DNA of 64,000 nucleotides. It comes from CAWJLS01 sp963843755 (GTDB lineage: Bacteria; Acidobacteriota; Thermoanaerobaculia; Multivoradales; DATKCC01). The position numbers and the translations under genes were made by a program. The stretch lies in the NCBI GenBank assembly GCA_963843755.1, contig CAWJLS010000002.1:248001-312000 (forward strand), written 5' to 3'. The notes under the pieces are model-generated. The model saw only the letters and a list, made by a program, of their open reading frames with translations. It had not been told where the DNA came from and searched no databases. Shown in pieces: positions 1 through 9,524 of this stretch (position 1 is the stretch's first letter; each line of letters starts with the position of its first letter).

Positions 1-2
1 TC

Positions 3-389
3 GCGGGCGCCCTCCGGCCGCGGGTCGCGATCGAGCCGGCGAGCGATCGGGAGCAGGCCAACCTGCTCGTCCACCACGATCTCGCCGCCGCCCTGCCGCG
101 GCTCGGATCGCGCCCCCTCTACCTCCACCTCGACATGGACTACTTCAACGACCGCTACGACCACCATCCCGACTGGGCGCGGCGGGACCACCACGACCCT
201 CCGCCGGCCGCGGCGCTCGCCGCCGTCGACGCGCTGTTCGCCCGCCTCGCGGCGCACCCGGCCGGAGCGCGGGTGGTCGACGTCACGGTCGCGCTCTCGC
301 CCGGCTTCTTCCCGGCCGAGCTCTGGGCCCCGGCGCTCGAGCGGGTGCGCGCCGGCGTCGCGCGCCTCGGGATCGCGGAGGCGGCGTGA
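3..389 (+). CDS. C-terminal part of a possible UPF0489/peptide-arginase-like protein (5' end outside window)
   Basis: An open frame enters from the left edge and ends at TGA 387-389, so only about 128 C-terminal residues are visible. The recognisable patch is LYLHLDMDYFNDRYDHHP, an Asp-x-Asp-Tyr-Phe block with nearby His/Asp residues. It recalls the metal-binding strand of UPF0489 proteins, which include peptide arginases of RiPP pathways. That assignment is inference from one motif and the N-terminal metal ligands cannot be seen. The stop overlaps the GTG of the next gene (GTGA), which implies translational coupling with the glycosyltransferase and the radical SAM enzyme and supports a role in the same peptide-modification operon. 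Confidence 0.45.
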   Translation, partial: AGALRPRVAIEPASDREQANLLVHHDLAAALPRLGSRPLYLHLDMDYFNDRYDHHPDWARRDHHDPPPAAALAAVDALFARLAAHPAGARVVDVTVALSPGFFPAELWAPALERVRAGVARLGIAEAA

Positions 390-1420
390 GGGCGCGGCCG
401 GACCGGGGCGGGGCGCGGCGGCCGGCGGCGATCTTCTCGAACGGCCTCGGCGACCACCTGCTCAACCTCCCGGCGGTCCGCGCGCTCGCCCACCTCTTCC
501 CGCACCGCCTCGCCCTGCTCTGCCAGCCCGGCGCGGGGGAGACCTTCTTCCACGGACTGCCCCTGCGCGCCGTGGTCGAGACGCCGATGGCGGTCGAGGC
601 GCGGGGCAAGCGCTTCGACCCGGAGGCCGCCGCCCGCGCTCTCGGTCCGACCGACCTGCTGCTGTCGCTCAACCCGTGGCACAGCGCGTCGGTCGACCGC
701 CTGCTCGAGCTCCTGTCTCCGTCCCGCTCGATCGGCTTCCACCCCGGCTTCACCGAGGTGCTCGAGCGCGACTTCACGAAGCACTCCGCCGAGCTCGCCT
801 TCGATGTCCCGCGCCGTGTCGCGCCGCACCTCGCCCTCGACGACTTCGCCGCCCCGCCGAGCTTTCCGCCGTCGGCCCACGCGGCGGCGGAGGCGGCTTG
901 GCGCTCGCTTCCGCCCGGCGAGCGCACCCTGGTCGTCCACGCCGACAGCGACGAGCCGCGCAAGGGGTGGCCGGCCGCCGCCTTTCGCGAGGTGCTGCAC
1001 GCGGCGCTGGAGCGCGACCCCGGGATGCGCGCCGTCGTGGTCGGGCTCAGCGACCTCGGCCTCGCCTCCGGCCGCCACGGCGCGCGGGTGGCGCTCCGGC
1101 TCGGCCTACCGGTGAGCGTCTCCGCGCTGCTGGTCGCCCGCTCGGACCTCTTCCTCGGCGTCGACTCGTGCTTCCTCCACGCCGCCGACCTTTTCCGCGT
1201 TCCCGGTGTGGCGCTTTTCGGCCCCACCGCCCCTCACGAGTGGGGCTTCCGCTTCGGCCCCGGCCGTGAGCTCGTCGGGCGCGGCGGCGACCTCGCGACG
1301 ATTCCGCCGGCGGCCGTCGTCGAAACCCTCGGAGAGCTGCTCGGCCCCCCGTCCCGGCCGGCGCCGCGCAGACCCCTGCTCGAACCCCCCATCACCCGGA
1401 CCGGAGGGATCGCCTGGTGA
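386..1420 (+). CDS. Glycosyltransferase family 9 (heptosyltransferase-like) protein
   Basis: This 344-residue protein has the two-lobed GT-B layout of family 9 (ADP-heptose:LPS heptosyltransferase-like). An N-terminal SNGLGDHLLNLPAVRAL motif (family pattern GxGDxLxxxPaxxaL) is followed by a second lobe. That lobe carries VVHADSDEPRKGWP and the C-terminal donor-site block DLFLGVDSCFLHAADLF, then GVALFGPTAPHEWGF. It is expected to move a sugar from a nucleotide donor. It starts at GTG inside the stop of the preceding gene, and its TGA overlaps the GTG of the radical SAM gene. It therefore sits in a coupled three-gene operon and may act on a modified peptide or a cell-surface glycan; the acceptor cannot be read from sequence. 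Confidence 0.8.
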   Translation: MRARPDRGGARRPAAIFSNGLGDHLLNLPAVRALAHLFPHRLALLCQPGAGETFFHGLPLRAVVETPMAVEARGKRFDPEAAARALGPTDLLLSLNPWHSASVDRLLELLSPSRSIGFHPGFTEVLERDFTKHSAELAFDVPRRVAPHLALDDFAAPPSFPPSAHAAAEAAWRSLPPGERTLVVHADSDEPRKGWPAAAFREVLHAALERDPGMRAVVVGLSDLGLASGRHGARVALRLGLPVSVSALLVARSDLFLGVDSCFLHAADLFRVPGVALFGPTAPHEWGFRFGPGRELVGRGGDLATIPPAAVVETLGELLGPPSRPAPRRPLLEPPITRTGGIAW

Positions 1421-3381
1421 GCCGAAGCTCCGTGCACGACGTCGACTGGATCTCGCGAATCGGCCGGGCGCTGCGCCCGGCGCATGCGCTGATCGTGGTG
1501 CCCCCCTTCTCGCGGCTGATCTTCCCCTCGCTCGGCGCGCACCTGCTCCAGGCGTGCGCCCGTGAGCGGGGTTTCGACGTGCAGGTGCTCTACGCGAGCG
1601 CCGTGCTCGGTGGCATGCTGGGCGAGGACGCCTACCAGCGCATCGCGGAGGAGACCCTCTCGGTGATGCTCGGCGAGCGCTTCTTCGCGCGGCTCGCCCA
1701 CGGCCTGCCGCCGCTCGGGCAGGTCTCGGACGGCCGGATCCTCACCCTGGAGCGCGACCTCGGGCCGGAGAAGGCGGCGCGCATCGACGTCGAGCTCGAT
1801 GCCCGGCTCGCGATCGATCTCGAGGAGGTGCGCCGGCTGGAGGCCGAGCACGCGGACGCATGGCTCGAGGCGGTCACCGAGGCGATCCTCGCCTCCGGCT
1901 ACCCGATCGTCGGCTGCACCTCGATGTTCCAGCAGACCGGCGCCGCGGTCGCCATCCTGCGGCGCCTCAAGGAGCGGCGCCCGGGCATTGTCACTCTGCT
2001 CGGGGGCGCCAACTGCGAGGGCGAGATGGCCGAGGGCGTGGTGAGCCTCGGGGCACCGATCGACCACGTCTTCTCCGGCGAGAGCGAGGAGACCTTCCCG
2101 GCCTTCCTGGCGGCGGCCGTCGCCGGCCGTCGGCCCGCGGCGCAAATCGTCCGCGGCACGCCGCTCACCGCGATGGACACGCTGCCGACGCCGGACTTCG
2201 AGGACTACTTCACCCAGCTCGACGCTTTCCTGGACGGCCGCGTAGCGCCGGAGCGCACGTGGGTGATGTACGAGACCAGCCGCGGTTGCTGGTGGGGGCA
2301 GAAGCAGCACTGTACCTTCTGCGGGCTCAACGGCCAGGGGATGACCTTTCGGCGCAAGTCCCCGCGGCGCGTGCTCGCCGAGCTGCGCGAGATCGGCGCG
2401 CGCTACTCCATCCGCAACGTCATGATGACCGACAACATCATGCCGTTCGACTATTTCAAGAGCCTGCTGCCGGCGCTCGCCGAGGAGGGCCTGGACCTGA
2501 ACCTCTTCTACGAGCAGAAGGCGAACCTGAGCCTCGAGAAGGTCGTGGCGCTGGCGGCGGCCGGCATCCACTCGATCCAGCCCGGCATCGAAGCCCTCTC
2601 GACCCGGCTGCTCCGGCGCATGCGCAAGGGGGTCTCGGCCTACCAGAACCTCCAGCTCTTGCGCTACGGCCGCGCCGTCGGCACCTATCTTTCCTGGAAC
2701 CTTCTCTGGGGCTTCCCCGGCGACGAGTTGGAGGCGTACACGGAGACCCTGGAGCTGTTGCCGCTGCTCTCGCACCTCCAGCCGCCCGGCGCGCTCGGCC
2801 ACCTCGTCCTCGACCGCTTCAGCCCACACTTCTTCGACGCCGAGGCGTTCGGCATCGAGCGGGTCCGCCCGCTCGCCGCGTACGGCGACGTCTTCCCCGA
2901 CGGCGCCGACCTCGCCCGGCTCGCTTACCACTTCGTGGGCGACTACGACTGCGGCGGCTACGCGGCGATCGACACGGTGCGTGCGCTGCGTGCCGCCGTC
3001 ACCGCCTGGCAAGAGGGATGGGCGGCCGACCCGCGCCCCGACCTGCGGATCGGTCCATGGGATGACGGCTGGGCGCTGCTCGACACGCGCGGGCTGCCCG
3101 GCACCGAGGAGGTGCGCCTGCTCGACCGGGACGAGGCCGCCGCCCTCCTGGTCGCCCGGCCGGCCGACGGCCGTGACGGCGAGGACGAGGCTGTGGCGGC
3201 GAAGGTCGCCGTGCGCCTCGACGGCTGGCTCGTGCCTCTCGCGGTCGCCGAGCCGCAGGTGCTCCTCACCTTCGAGCGGGAGGCTCGCTCGGGCCGCGCG
3301 GGCGCTCAGCCCTCACCGCAGGCGCTGCACGGCGAGGAGCCCCAGCATCGACATCAGCACGAAGAGCCCCCAGGTTCCTAG
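1417..3381 (+). CDS. B12-binding radical SAM enzyme of the RiPP maturation type (rSAM_ocin_1-like)
   Basis: The protein has 654 residues with an N-terminal cobalamin-binding-type Rossmann region (about 20-190) and a radical SAM barrel. Its cluster motif near residue 290 is SRGCWWGQKQHCTFCGLN, giving CxxxxxxxCxxC instead of CxxxCxxC. This variant, followed by GMTFRRKSP, is characteristic of the 'RiPP maturation radical SAM protein 1' family. Members modify ribosomally made peptides, often by C-methylation. A downstream patch MTDNIMPFDYF and WNLLWGFPGD fit the barrel. No precursor peptide is visible, so it would lie upstream of the window. The last 23 codons overlap the 3' end of the convergent repeat-protein gene by 69 bp and look low-complexity, so the original stop may have been lost. 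Confidence 0.9.
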   Translation: MSRSSVHDVDWISRIGRALRPAHALIVVPPFSRLIFPSLGAHLLQACARERGFDVQVLYASAVLGGMLGEDAYQRIAEETLSVMLGERFFARLAHGLPPLGQVSDGRILTLERDLGPEKAARIDVELDARLAIDLEEVRRLEAEHADAWLEAVTEAILASGYPIVGCTSMFQQTGAAVAILRRLKERRPGIVTLLGGANCEGEMAEGVVSLGAPIDHVFSGESEETFPAFLAAAVAGRRPAAQIVRGTPLTAMDTLPTPDFEDYFTQLDAFLDGRVAPERTWVMYETSRGCWWGQKQHCTFCGLNGQGMTFRRKSPRRVLAELREIGARYSIRNVMMTDNIMPFDYFKSLLPALAEEGLDLNLFYEQKANLSLEKVVALAAAGIHSIQPGIEALSTRLLRRMRKGVSAYQNLQLLRYGRAVGTYLSWNLLWGFPGDELEAYTETLELLPLLSHLQPPGALGHLVLDRFSPHFFDAEAFGIERVRPLAAYGDVFPDGADLARLAYHFVGDYDCGGYAAIDTVRALRAAVTAWQEGWAADPRPDLRIGPWDDGWALLDTRGLPGTEEVRLLDRDEAAALLVARPADGRDGEDEAVAAKVAVRLDGWLVPLAVAEPQVLLTFEREARSGRAGAQPSPQALHGEEPQHRHQHEEPPGS

Positions 3382-6300
3382 CGTGGGGATGGTTTGCACG
3401 GCTAGCGCCACGACGGTGGGCGCGGAGTCGTTCTCCGGGTCCCCGTTGCCGTCGGCATCCGGCGATGTACCGTCGGTCGACGCGTCGGACACCTGGGCGC
3501 CGGACGGAGCGAAGGCGCTCGCGGTGACCTGGTTCGAGAACGGGCCGACGCCTCCCGAGAGGTCGGTGATCCGCACTTCGATCGTCAGCTCGACCGTTTC
3601 GCCGACGGCCAGGGTCGAGCCCGGCGCGAACAGCTCCACGTCGGAGCTCCCGTCGTACGCCGGATTGACCGAGACCGTTCCCGGCCCGGCCACCACGGTC
3701 GGCCCCTGGGTCAGGGTGTAGCTCCCGCCGCCGAACACCGCGTCGAGGTCCTCGGGCATGGAAAGGTCGGAGAGGTCGACGTTGCCGAAGTTCTGGACCC
3801 GGAAGTCGTAGACCACCTGGAAGCCGTCGATCGCGGCGCTCTTGGCCACGCCGAGCGAAGCGAACGCGTCGGAGAAGCCGAAGTCGGCGGTGGTGAGGTC
3901 CTCGCCGGCCGTCAGGGTGACGGCGAGGGGCTGGTTGTGGGTGGACAGCGCCAGGCCCGTCGGCACGGTGGTGGTGTCGACCCGCACGGTGTAGGAGCCG
4001 GCGGCGAGCCCGGTGAAGGTGTAGGCGCCGGTGCCGTCGGTGACCTGGGTCGGCTCCCCGCCGTCGGGCGTTCCGTTGCCGTTGGCGTCGAGGAAGACGG
4101 TCACGCCGGCCAGGCCGGGCTCGCCGGCATCGCGCACGCCGTCGCCGTCGAGGTCGTTCCAGACGAGATCGCCGAGCGACCCCTGGAGCGCGATCGGCGA
4201 GGGGTCGTTTTCGCCCGCGCCGCTCGGATCGCCGTCACCGTTGGGGTCCGCGTCCACCCCGTCGTCCGAGAGGTCGGACGCCGGCGTGTTGTCGGGGCTG
4301 GTGGCGCTGGCGAGTGCCTGGTTCAGGTAGACGCCCATCCCGTTTCCCTGATCGGTCACCGTGTCGACGCGCACGGCGAAGCGGATCTGGGCGGTGTCGC
4401 CGACCGCGAGCGTGCTGCCGGCAGGCGACAGGAGGTCGGTGTTGCCGGCGCTGCCGTCGAACCCGGCATTGAGCGTCAGGGTGCCCGGATCGGCGATCAA
4501 CGCGGGCGGCGTGACGATCGTGTAGTTGCCGGCACCGAACACGCCGTCGAGGTCGTCGACCAGCGAAACCGCGTCGAGCGGCACGTTGCCGAACGCCTCG
4601 AGGTAGAGGTCGACGGTGACCGTCTTCCCGGTCACCGTCGCCGTCTTGGCGACGCCGAGGACCGGCTGCTGGGCCACGGTGAACAGCGTCGGGTCGTTCT
4701 CGCCCGCTTCGGTGGCGTCGCCGTTGCCGTTGGGGTCCGGGTTCGTGCCCGCGTCGGAGGCGTCGCTCAAGGCGCCCGAGGTGGCGGTGACCTGGTTGGA
4801 GTAGACCCCGAGGCCGCTGCCCGAGTCGATCAGCTTCGTCACGGCGACCTGGAGCTGGATGTGCTCGGTGTCGCCCAGGCCGAGGCCACCCGAGGCGACG
4901 AGATCGGTCTCGGAGCTGCCGTCGAAGCTCGGATTGACCACCAGGGCGCGCGGTGTCCCGATCAGGGTCGGGCCGCTCGTCACCGTGTAGTTGCCGGCCC
5001 CGAACACCGCGTCGAGGTCGTCGGGAAGGCTGACGTTCGCCAGCGTCGTGGTCCCCAGGTTCTCCACGTAGTAGTCGAAGGTCACCTGGTCGCCGTTGAC
5101 GGTGGCCGCTTTCGCCGCGCCGATGGCGTTGTAGCCGACGCTGAACGTGGTCGGGTCGTCCTCGCCGGCATCGTTGGCGAATCCGTTACCGGTCGGGTCG
5201 GGGTCGGTGCCGTCGTCCGAGAGATCCATGGCGAGCGCACCGAGCGGAGTCGTGGCCGAAAGGACCACCTGGTTCGAGTAGTTACCGAACCCCGCCCCGC
5301 GGTCGACGACGTTGGTGACGTCGACGATGACGCGGATCTGGGCCGTCCCGCCCGCAGCCAGCGTGCTGCCCGCGCTCAAGATGGCAGTGTCCCCGCTACC
5401 GTCGAAGGAGCCATTGAGATTGAGAGTGCCCGGGTCGTCGATCAGCGTCGGTCCGGCGGTCAGGGTCCAGTTGCCGGCGCCGAAGACCGCGTCCAGATCC
5501 TCGGGCAAGAACAGGCTGTTCAGTGCATTGCCGCCCAAATTCTCCAGGTAGTAGTCGAAGGTCACCTGAGTGCCGCTGACGGAGGCCGTCTTCGCCACGC
5601 CGGGGTTGCCTTCGTCACCGATGGTCATCACGGTCGGATCGTCCTCGCCGGCGTCGTCGGCGACCCCGTTGCCGTTGGGGTCCGGGTCGTAGCCGTCGTC
5701 AGAGACGTCGCTCACGGTGTTGCCGGCCGGATCGTCGGCCGTCACGGTGACCTGGTTGTGATAGATGCCGAACCCGTACCCCACGTCGGAGACGGAGTTG
5801 ACGTTGATCACCGTGCGGAAGCGTTCGGTTTCACCGGGCCTCAGGCTGCCTCCCAGGATGATCCTGGAAAAGATGTTGAAGCCGAAGTACTGCGGCGACA
5901 GGAGGAGAGTCCCCGGACCGGTCACCTGGAACGGTTGGGTCATGATGGAGTACTTGCCCGACCCGAAGACCGAGTTGAGCGGGTCGTCCATGAAGAAGTT
6001 GGTCAGGGTCACGTCGCCGAGGTTCTCGACGGTGAACTCGAAGGTCACCTGGGTGCCCTGCACCATGGCCTTCTTGGCGATCCCCACCGCCGGATGGCCT
6101 GCAATGGCAATGACCGTCGGATCGTCCTCCCCCGCGTCCCCCGGATTGCCGTTGCCGTTGGGGTCCGGATCGGTGCCGTCGTCTGATCGGTCCGTGAGCC
6201 GCACGAGATTCGCCTGCGTGCCGCCGGCCACGGCCTGGTTCGAGTAGACGCCGAAGCCGTTCCCCTGGTCGGACTCGGTGTCGACGCGGACGGCGAGCTC

Positions 6301-9150
6301 GATCTGCGCCGTGGCACCGCCGGCGAGGGTGCTCGAGGAATCCAGCAGATCGTCGTTCGCCGAGCCGTCGTAGGCGCCGTCGAGGGTCAGCGTGCCGGGG
6401 TCGGAGATCAGGCTCGGGGGCGTGATGATCGTGTAGTTGCCGGCGCCGAAGGTGGCGTCGAGATCCTCGACCAGGCTCACGTTGCTCAGGGTGCCGGCGC
6501 CGAGGTTCTCCAGGTACAGATCGATGGTGACGTCGAAGTCGGAGATCGCCGCCTGCTTGGCGACCCCGATCGGACTGTCGACCGCGAGCGAGAACGTGGT
6601 CGGGTCGTTCTCGCCCGACTCGCCCGGGTTGCCGTTGCCGTTGGGGTCGGGATCGGTGCCGAAATCGGACAGGTCCGTGACCACGGCGCCGCCGCCCACC
6701 GCCTGGGCGGTCACCTGGTTCGAGTAGTTGCCGAGGCCCAGGCCGACGTTCTGCACGTCGTCGACGTCGACCACCCAGCGGACCTGGGCCGTGTCGCCCG
6801 GCGCGAGCGTGCTGGTGGACGGCACCAGGAGCTCGTTGTTGGCCGGTGTCCCGTCATAGCTCGGGTTCAGCGCCACGGTGCCCGGATCGTCGACGAAGAA
6901 GGGCGGGGTGGCCAGGGTGTAGGTGCCGGCGCCGAAGACCAGGTCGAGGTTGTCGACGAAACTGATCCCCGAGAGCGGCAGCGAGCCGAGATTTTCGAGG
7001 TAGACGTCGAAGGTGACCTGGTTGCCCGAGACGGAGACGTCCTTGGCGGCACCGATCGCCGCGGTGGCGTTGACGTCGATCACCGTCGGCGACGACTCGC
7101 TCGGGTCGCCGTCCCCGTTGGGGTCCGGGTTGGCTCCGTCCACCGACAGGTCCGAAAGCTTCACGGCGGAAGGATCCTGTCCCTTGACGGTCACCTGATT
7201 GTGGTAGACGCCGATGCCGAAGCCCTGGTCGGTGATGTTGTTCACCCTCTCCTGGGTCTTGAACATCACGCTCTCCCCGGGATCGAGGTAGCTGCCTGCG
7301 TTCAGGAGATCCGGGTTGGTGTTGCCGTTGAAGGCCGCGTTGTAGTTGAGCGTCGTCGCGCCGGCGACTCTCGTGGGATCGATCTGGTGGGAGAAGTTGC
7401 CGGCGCCGAAGACGGCGTTCAGGTCGTCGGAGATCTCGATGTTCGAAATGCGCTGGTTGCCGTAGTTGACCAGGGTGAAATGGAGCTCGATCTGGGGGTT
7501 GGTTCCGCCGAGATTGACGTACTGCTTGGAGATGCCGATCGAGGCGATGGGCGGCACCGTAAACAGCGTCGGGTCGTCCTCGCCGGCGTCGGCCGGGTCG
7601 CCGTTGCCGTTGGGGTCGGGATCGGTGCCGTCGTCGGAGAGGTCCAGCGCCAGGCCGCCGCTCGGCGCCACGCCGCGTGCCGCCACCTGGTTCGAGTACG
7701 ACCCCAGGCCGAGGCCGCGATCGGTCACCTCGATCACGTGCACGTCGAACTGAAGGTGGGCCGTATCCCCCGCGGCCAGGCTGCTCGTGGCCGGGTCCAG
7801 GAGCTCACGGTCGGTCTTGCCATCGTAGCCGGGGTTGAGGGTGAGCGTGCCGGGGTCGTCGATGAGCGTCGGGGCCGAGTCGACGACGAACTTTCCGGAG
7901 CCGAAGACGGTGTCGAGCTCGTCGGTGAGCGAGATGTCGTCCAGCGCGACGTTGCCGAGGTTCTCGAGGTACACGTCGAACGTGACCGTGCTCCCCGAGA
8001 TCGTGGCCGTCTTCGCGACGCCGAGCGACGGTTGCTCCCCGATGGCGATCACCGTCGGGTCGTTCTCCCCGGCCTCGCCGGGATTGCCGTCGCCGTTGGG
8101 GTCCGGGTTCGTCCCGTCGTCCGAGAGGTCGCTGACCGTCGTCCCGTTCGGCGCCTCACCGCCCGCCGTCGCCTGGTTGGAGTACACGCCCAGCCCCAGT
8201 CCCTGGTCGGTGACGTTGGTGACGCCGACCACCAGGTGAATCGCCGCGGTGTCGCCCAGGGCGAGCGTTCCGCTGGCGATCAGACCGGTCTGGGCGCTGC
8301 CGTCGAACCCCCCGTTGAGGGTCAGGGTCCCGGGGTCGTCGACGAAGGACGGCGGGCTGGTGATCGAGTAGTTGCCGGCGCCGAACGTGGCGTCGAGATC
8401 GTCGGCCAGCGAAACGTTGGACAGGTCGACGTTGCCGTAGGTCTGGAGGTAGAAGTCGAGGGTGACCTGGTTCCCCGAGACATGCGCCCGCTTGGCCACA
8501 CCGATCTGCGGGTTCTCGAGGATGGCGATGATCGTCGGGTCGTCCTCGCCGGCGTCGGCCGGGTCGCCGTTGCCGTTGGGGTCGGGATCGGTGCCGTCGT
8601 CGGAGAGGTCGCTGGTCGGAGTGCCCATCGCGTCCTCGCCGCTGGCGGTCACCTGGTTGCTGTAGGTGCCGACCCCCATCCCCAGGTCGGCGAGGGCGGT
8701 GATCTGGACCGCCATCGAGACCGTGGCAGAGGTCCCCACGGCCAGGGAGCCGGAGGAGAAGAGCTCCGTGTCGCTGCTGCCGTCGAAGGACGGGTTGAGC
8801 GTCAGCGTGCCCGGAGTCGCGTCGAAGGCCGGTGCGGAGGTGACCGTGTAGTTGCCGGCTCCGAACGCCGCGTCGAGGTTCTCGACCAGGCTCACGTTGA
8901 CGAGGGCCTCGTCCCCGAGATTCTCGACCACGAAGCGCAGCGTCACGTCGCGCCCGAGATGGGACTCGCTCTTCGCCACGCCGATCACCGCGCCCGTACC
9001 CTGGGCCGCGGCCGGTGAGGCGAGCAAGGCCGCGGCGAGGGCGACCCAGGCCATGGCCACCAGGCTCTTCGCGGTGAGCCGGGTGAAGGGACCACAGTGC
9101 CCCATCGCCGACGAGGGAACCTGCCTGCCGGACATCGGAAAGCTCATCAT
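3313..9150 (-). CDS. Giant repeat surface protein with IPTL-CTERM sorting signal
   Basis: About 1945 residues. An N-terminal signal peptide (MAWVALAAALLASPAAAQ) is followed by eleven roughly 145-residue repeats of the DUF11/CARDB-like type. Each starts (I/L)GVAK, carries YLENLG and DDLDAVFGAGNYT, and ends SDDGTDPDPNGNGDP. Between repeats 10 and 11 lies an SdrD-B-like domain (GSLGDLVWNDLDGDGV...AGVTVFLDANGNG). The C-terminus is IPTLGTWGLF plus a hydrophobic helix and VQRLR, the IPTL-CTERM signal handled by an exosortase-like system. The Asp-rich DPDPNGNGDP segments are likely calcium-binding. A TTG at 9153 is in frame, but ATG 9150 has a Shine-Dalgarno GGAG six bases upstream. Probably secreted and surface-displayed; role in adhesion or envelope is inferred. 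Confidence 0.85.
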   Translation of the reverse strand: MMSFPMSGRQVPSSAMGHCGPFTRLTAKSLVAMAWVALAAALLASPAAAQGTGAVIGVAKSESHLGRDVTLRFVVENLGDEALVNVSLVENLDAAFGAGNYTVTSAPAFDATPGTLTLNPSFDGSSDTELFSSGSLAVGTSATVSMAVQITALADLGMGVGTYSNQVTASGEDAMGTPTSDLSDDGTDPDPNGNGDPADAGEDDPTIIAILENPQIGVAKRAHVSGNQVTLDFYLQTYGNVDLSNVSLADDLDATFGAGNYSITSPPSFVDDPGTLTLNGGFDGSAQTGLIASGTLALGDTAAIHLVVGVTNVTDQGLGLGVYSNQATAGGEAPNGTTVSDLSDDGTNPDPNGDGNPGEAGENDPTVIAIGEQPSLGVAKTATISGSTVTFDVYLENLGNVALDDISLTDELDTVFGSGKFVVDSAPTLIDDPGTLTLNPGYDGKTDRELLDPATSSLAAGDTAHLQFDVHVIEVTDRGLGLGSYSNQVAARGVAPSGGLALDLSDDGTDPDPNGNGDPADAGEDDPTLFTVPPIASIGISKQYVNLGGTNPQIELHFTLVNYGNQRISNIEISDDLNAVFGAGNFSHQIDPTRVAGATTLNYNAAFNGNTNPDLLNAGSYLDPGESVMFKTQERVNNITDQGFGIGVYHNQVTVKGQDPSAVKLSDLSVDGANPDPNGDGDPSESSPTVIDVNATAAIGAAKDVSVSGNQVTFDVYLENLGSLPLSGISFVDNLDLVFGAGTYTLATPPFFVDDPGTVALNPSYDGTPANNELLVPSTSTLAPGDTAQVRWVVDVDDVQNVGLGLGNYSNQVTAQAVGGGAVVTDLSDFGTDPDPNGNGNPGESGENDPTTFSLAVDSPIGVAKQAAISDFDVTIDLYLENLGAGTLSNVSLVEDLDATFGAGNYTIITPPSLISDPGTLTLDGAYDGSANDDLLDSSSTLAGGATAQIELAVRVDTESDQGNGFGVYSNQAVAGGTQANLVRLTDRSDDGTDPDPNGNGNPGDAGEDDPTVIAIAGHPAVGIAKKAMVQGTQVTFEFTVENLGDVTLTNFFMDDPLNSVFGSGKYSIMTQPFQVTGPGTLLLSPQYFGFNIFSRIILGGSLRPGETERFRTVINVNSVSDVGYGFGIYHNQVTVTADDPAGNTVSDVSDDGYDPDPNGNGVADDAGEDDPTVMTIGDEGNPGVAKTASVSGTQVTFDYYLENLGGNALNSLFLPEDLDAVFGAGNWTLTAGPTLIDDPGTLNLNGSFDGSGDTAILSAGSTLAAGGTAQIRVIVDVTNVVDRGAGFGNYSNQVVLSATTPLGALAMDLSDDGTDPDPTGNGFANDAGEDDPTTFSVGYNAIGAAKAATVNGDQVTFDYYVENLGTTTLANVSLPDDLDAVFGAGNYTVTSGPTLIGTPRALVVNPSFDGSSETDLVASGGLGLGDTEHIQLQVAVTKLIDSGSGLGVYSNQVTATSGALSDASDAGTNPDPNGNGDATEAGENDPTLFTVAQQPVLGVAKTATVTGKTVTVDLYLEAFGNVPLDAVSLVDDLDGVFGAGNYTIVTPPALIADPGTLTLNAGFDGSAGNTDLLSPAGSTLAVGDTAQIRFAVRVDTVTDQGNGMGVYLNQALASATSPDNTPASDLSDDGVDADPNGDGDPSGAGENDPSPIALQGSLGDLVWNDLDGDGVRDAGEPGLAGVTVFLDANGNGTPDGGEPTQVTDGTGAYTFTGLAAGSYTVRVDTTTVPTGLALSTHNQPLAVTLTAGEDLTTADFGFSDAFASLGVAKSAAIDGFQVVYDFRVQNFGNVDLSDLSMPEDLDAVFGGGSYTLTQGPTVVAGPGTVSVNPAYDGSSDVELFAPGSTLAVGETVELTIEVRITDLSGGVGPFSNQVTASAFAPSGAQVSDASTDGTSPDADGNGDPENDSAPTVVALAVQTIPTLGTWGLFVLMSMLGLLAVQRLR

Positions 9151-9392
9151 CAAAGACTCCGAGAAATCTGTCGAGAAATCAGAAGAAGGCAGTGGCTCTT
9201 GTCGGCGCTCCGCCCCGCATCACTGCGGGCACGCCTGCAGGAGACCTCCGATGCCCAGGCTCCTGACAGGTGACCCGCCGGCACCTTACCACTTGCGAGC
9301 TATACGCCGGGTCCTCGTGGAGAGAGGTCTGGAGTAGGCGCCAGGTGGGAGAAGCCTCTTCGCGGCGTCGATTCCGCACGTGAAGAATCTCT
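9151..9392. other. Divergent intergenic region; leader of the repeat-protein gene
   Basis: No gene is seen here. On the minus strand it forms the leader of the repeat protein, with a perfect 6-bp hairpin (CCCGCA/TGCGGG, 4-nt loop) at 9214-9229. I looked for riboswitch signatures and found none that hold. Confidence 0.5.
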
Positions 9393-9421
9393 TTGACCCT
9401 TGGGCAGCTCGGTCATAGAAT
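9393..9421 (+). promoter_or_regulatory. Sigma-70-type promoter of the arylsulfotransferase-like gene
   Basis: TTGACC (9393-9398), a 17-bp spacer, then TAGAAT (9416-9421). The predicted start of transcription leaves about 95 bases of leader before ATG 9525. Confidence 0.6.
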
Positions 9422-9524
9422 GCGCTCGAAACCTTCAGTAATGAATCTGATCTGGACCGCGAAATCCGTCGCGTGGACCCGCGCGGTGGGAGACGGTGCC
9501 GTGGGATCAGAGAAGGAGAGCGGC

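Noticed and set aside
3937..9018. Long plus-strand open frames of 600-750 codons opposite the repeat protein
   Set aside because: Their translations are low-complexity Val/Gly/Arg/Asp shadows of the repeat gene, created by high GC and repeated codons; no ribosome binding sites or domains.
9151..9330. Riboswitch in the leader of the repeat protein (GCCACTG and a CAGGAG-like box were seen)
   Set aside because: The two elements are in the wrong order for a cobalamin riboswitch and the conserved core is missing; c-di-GMP riboswitch motifs are also absent.
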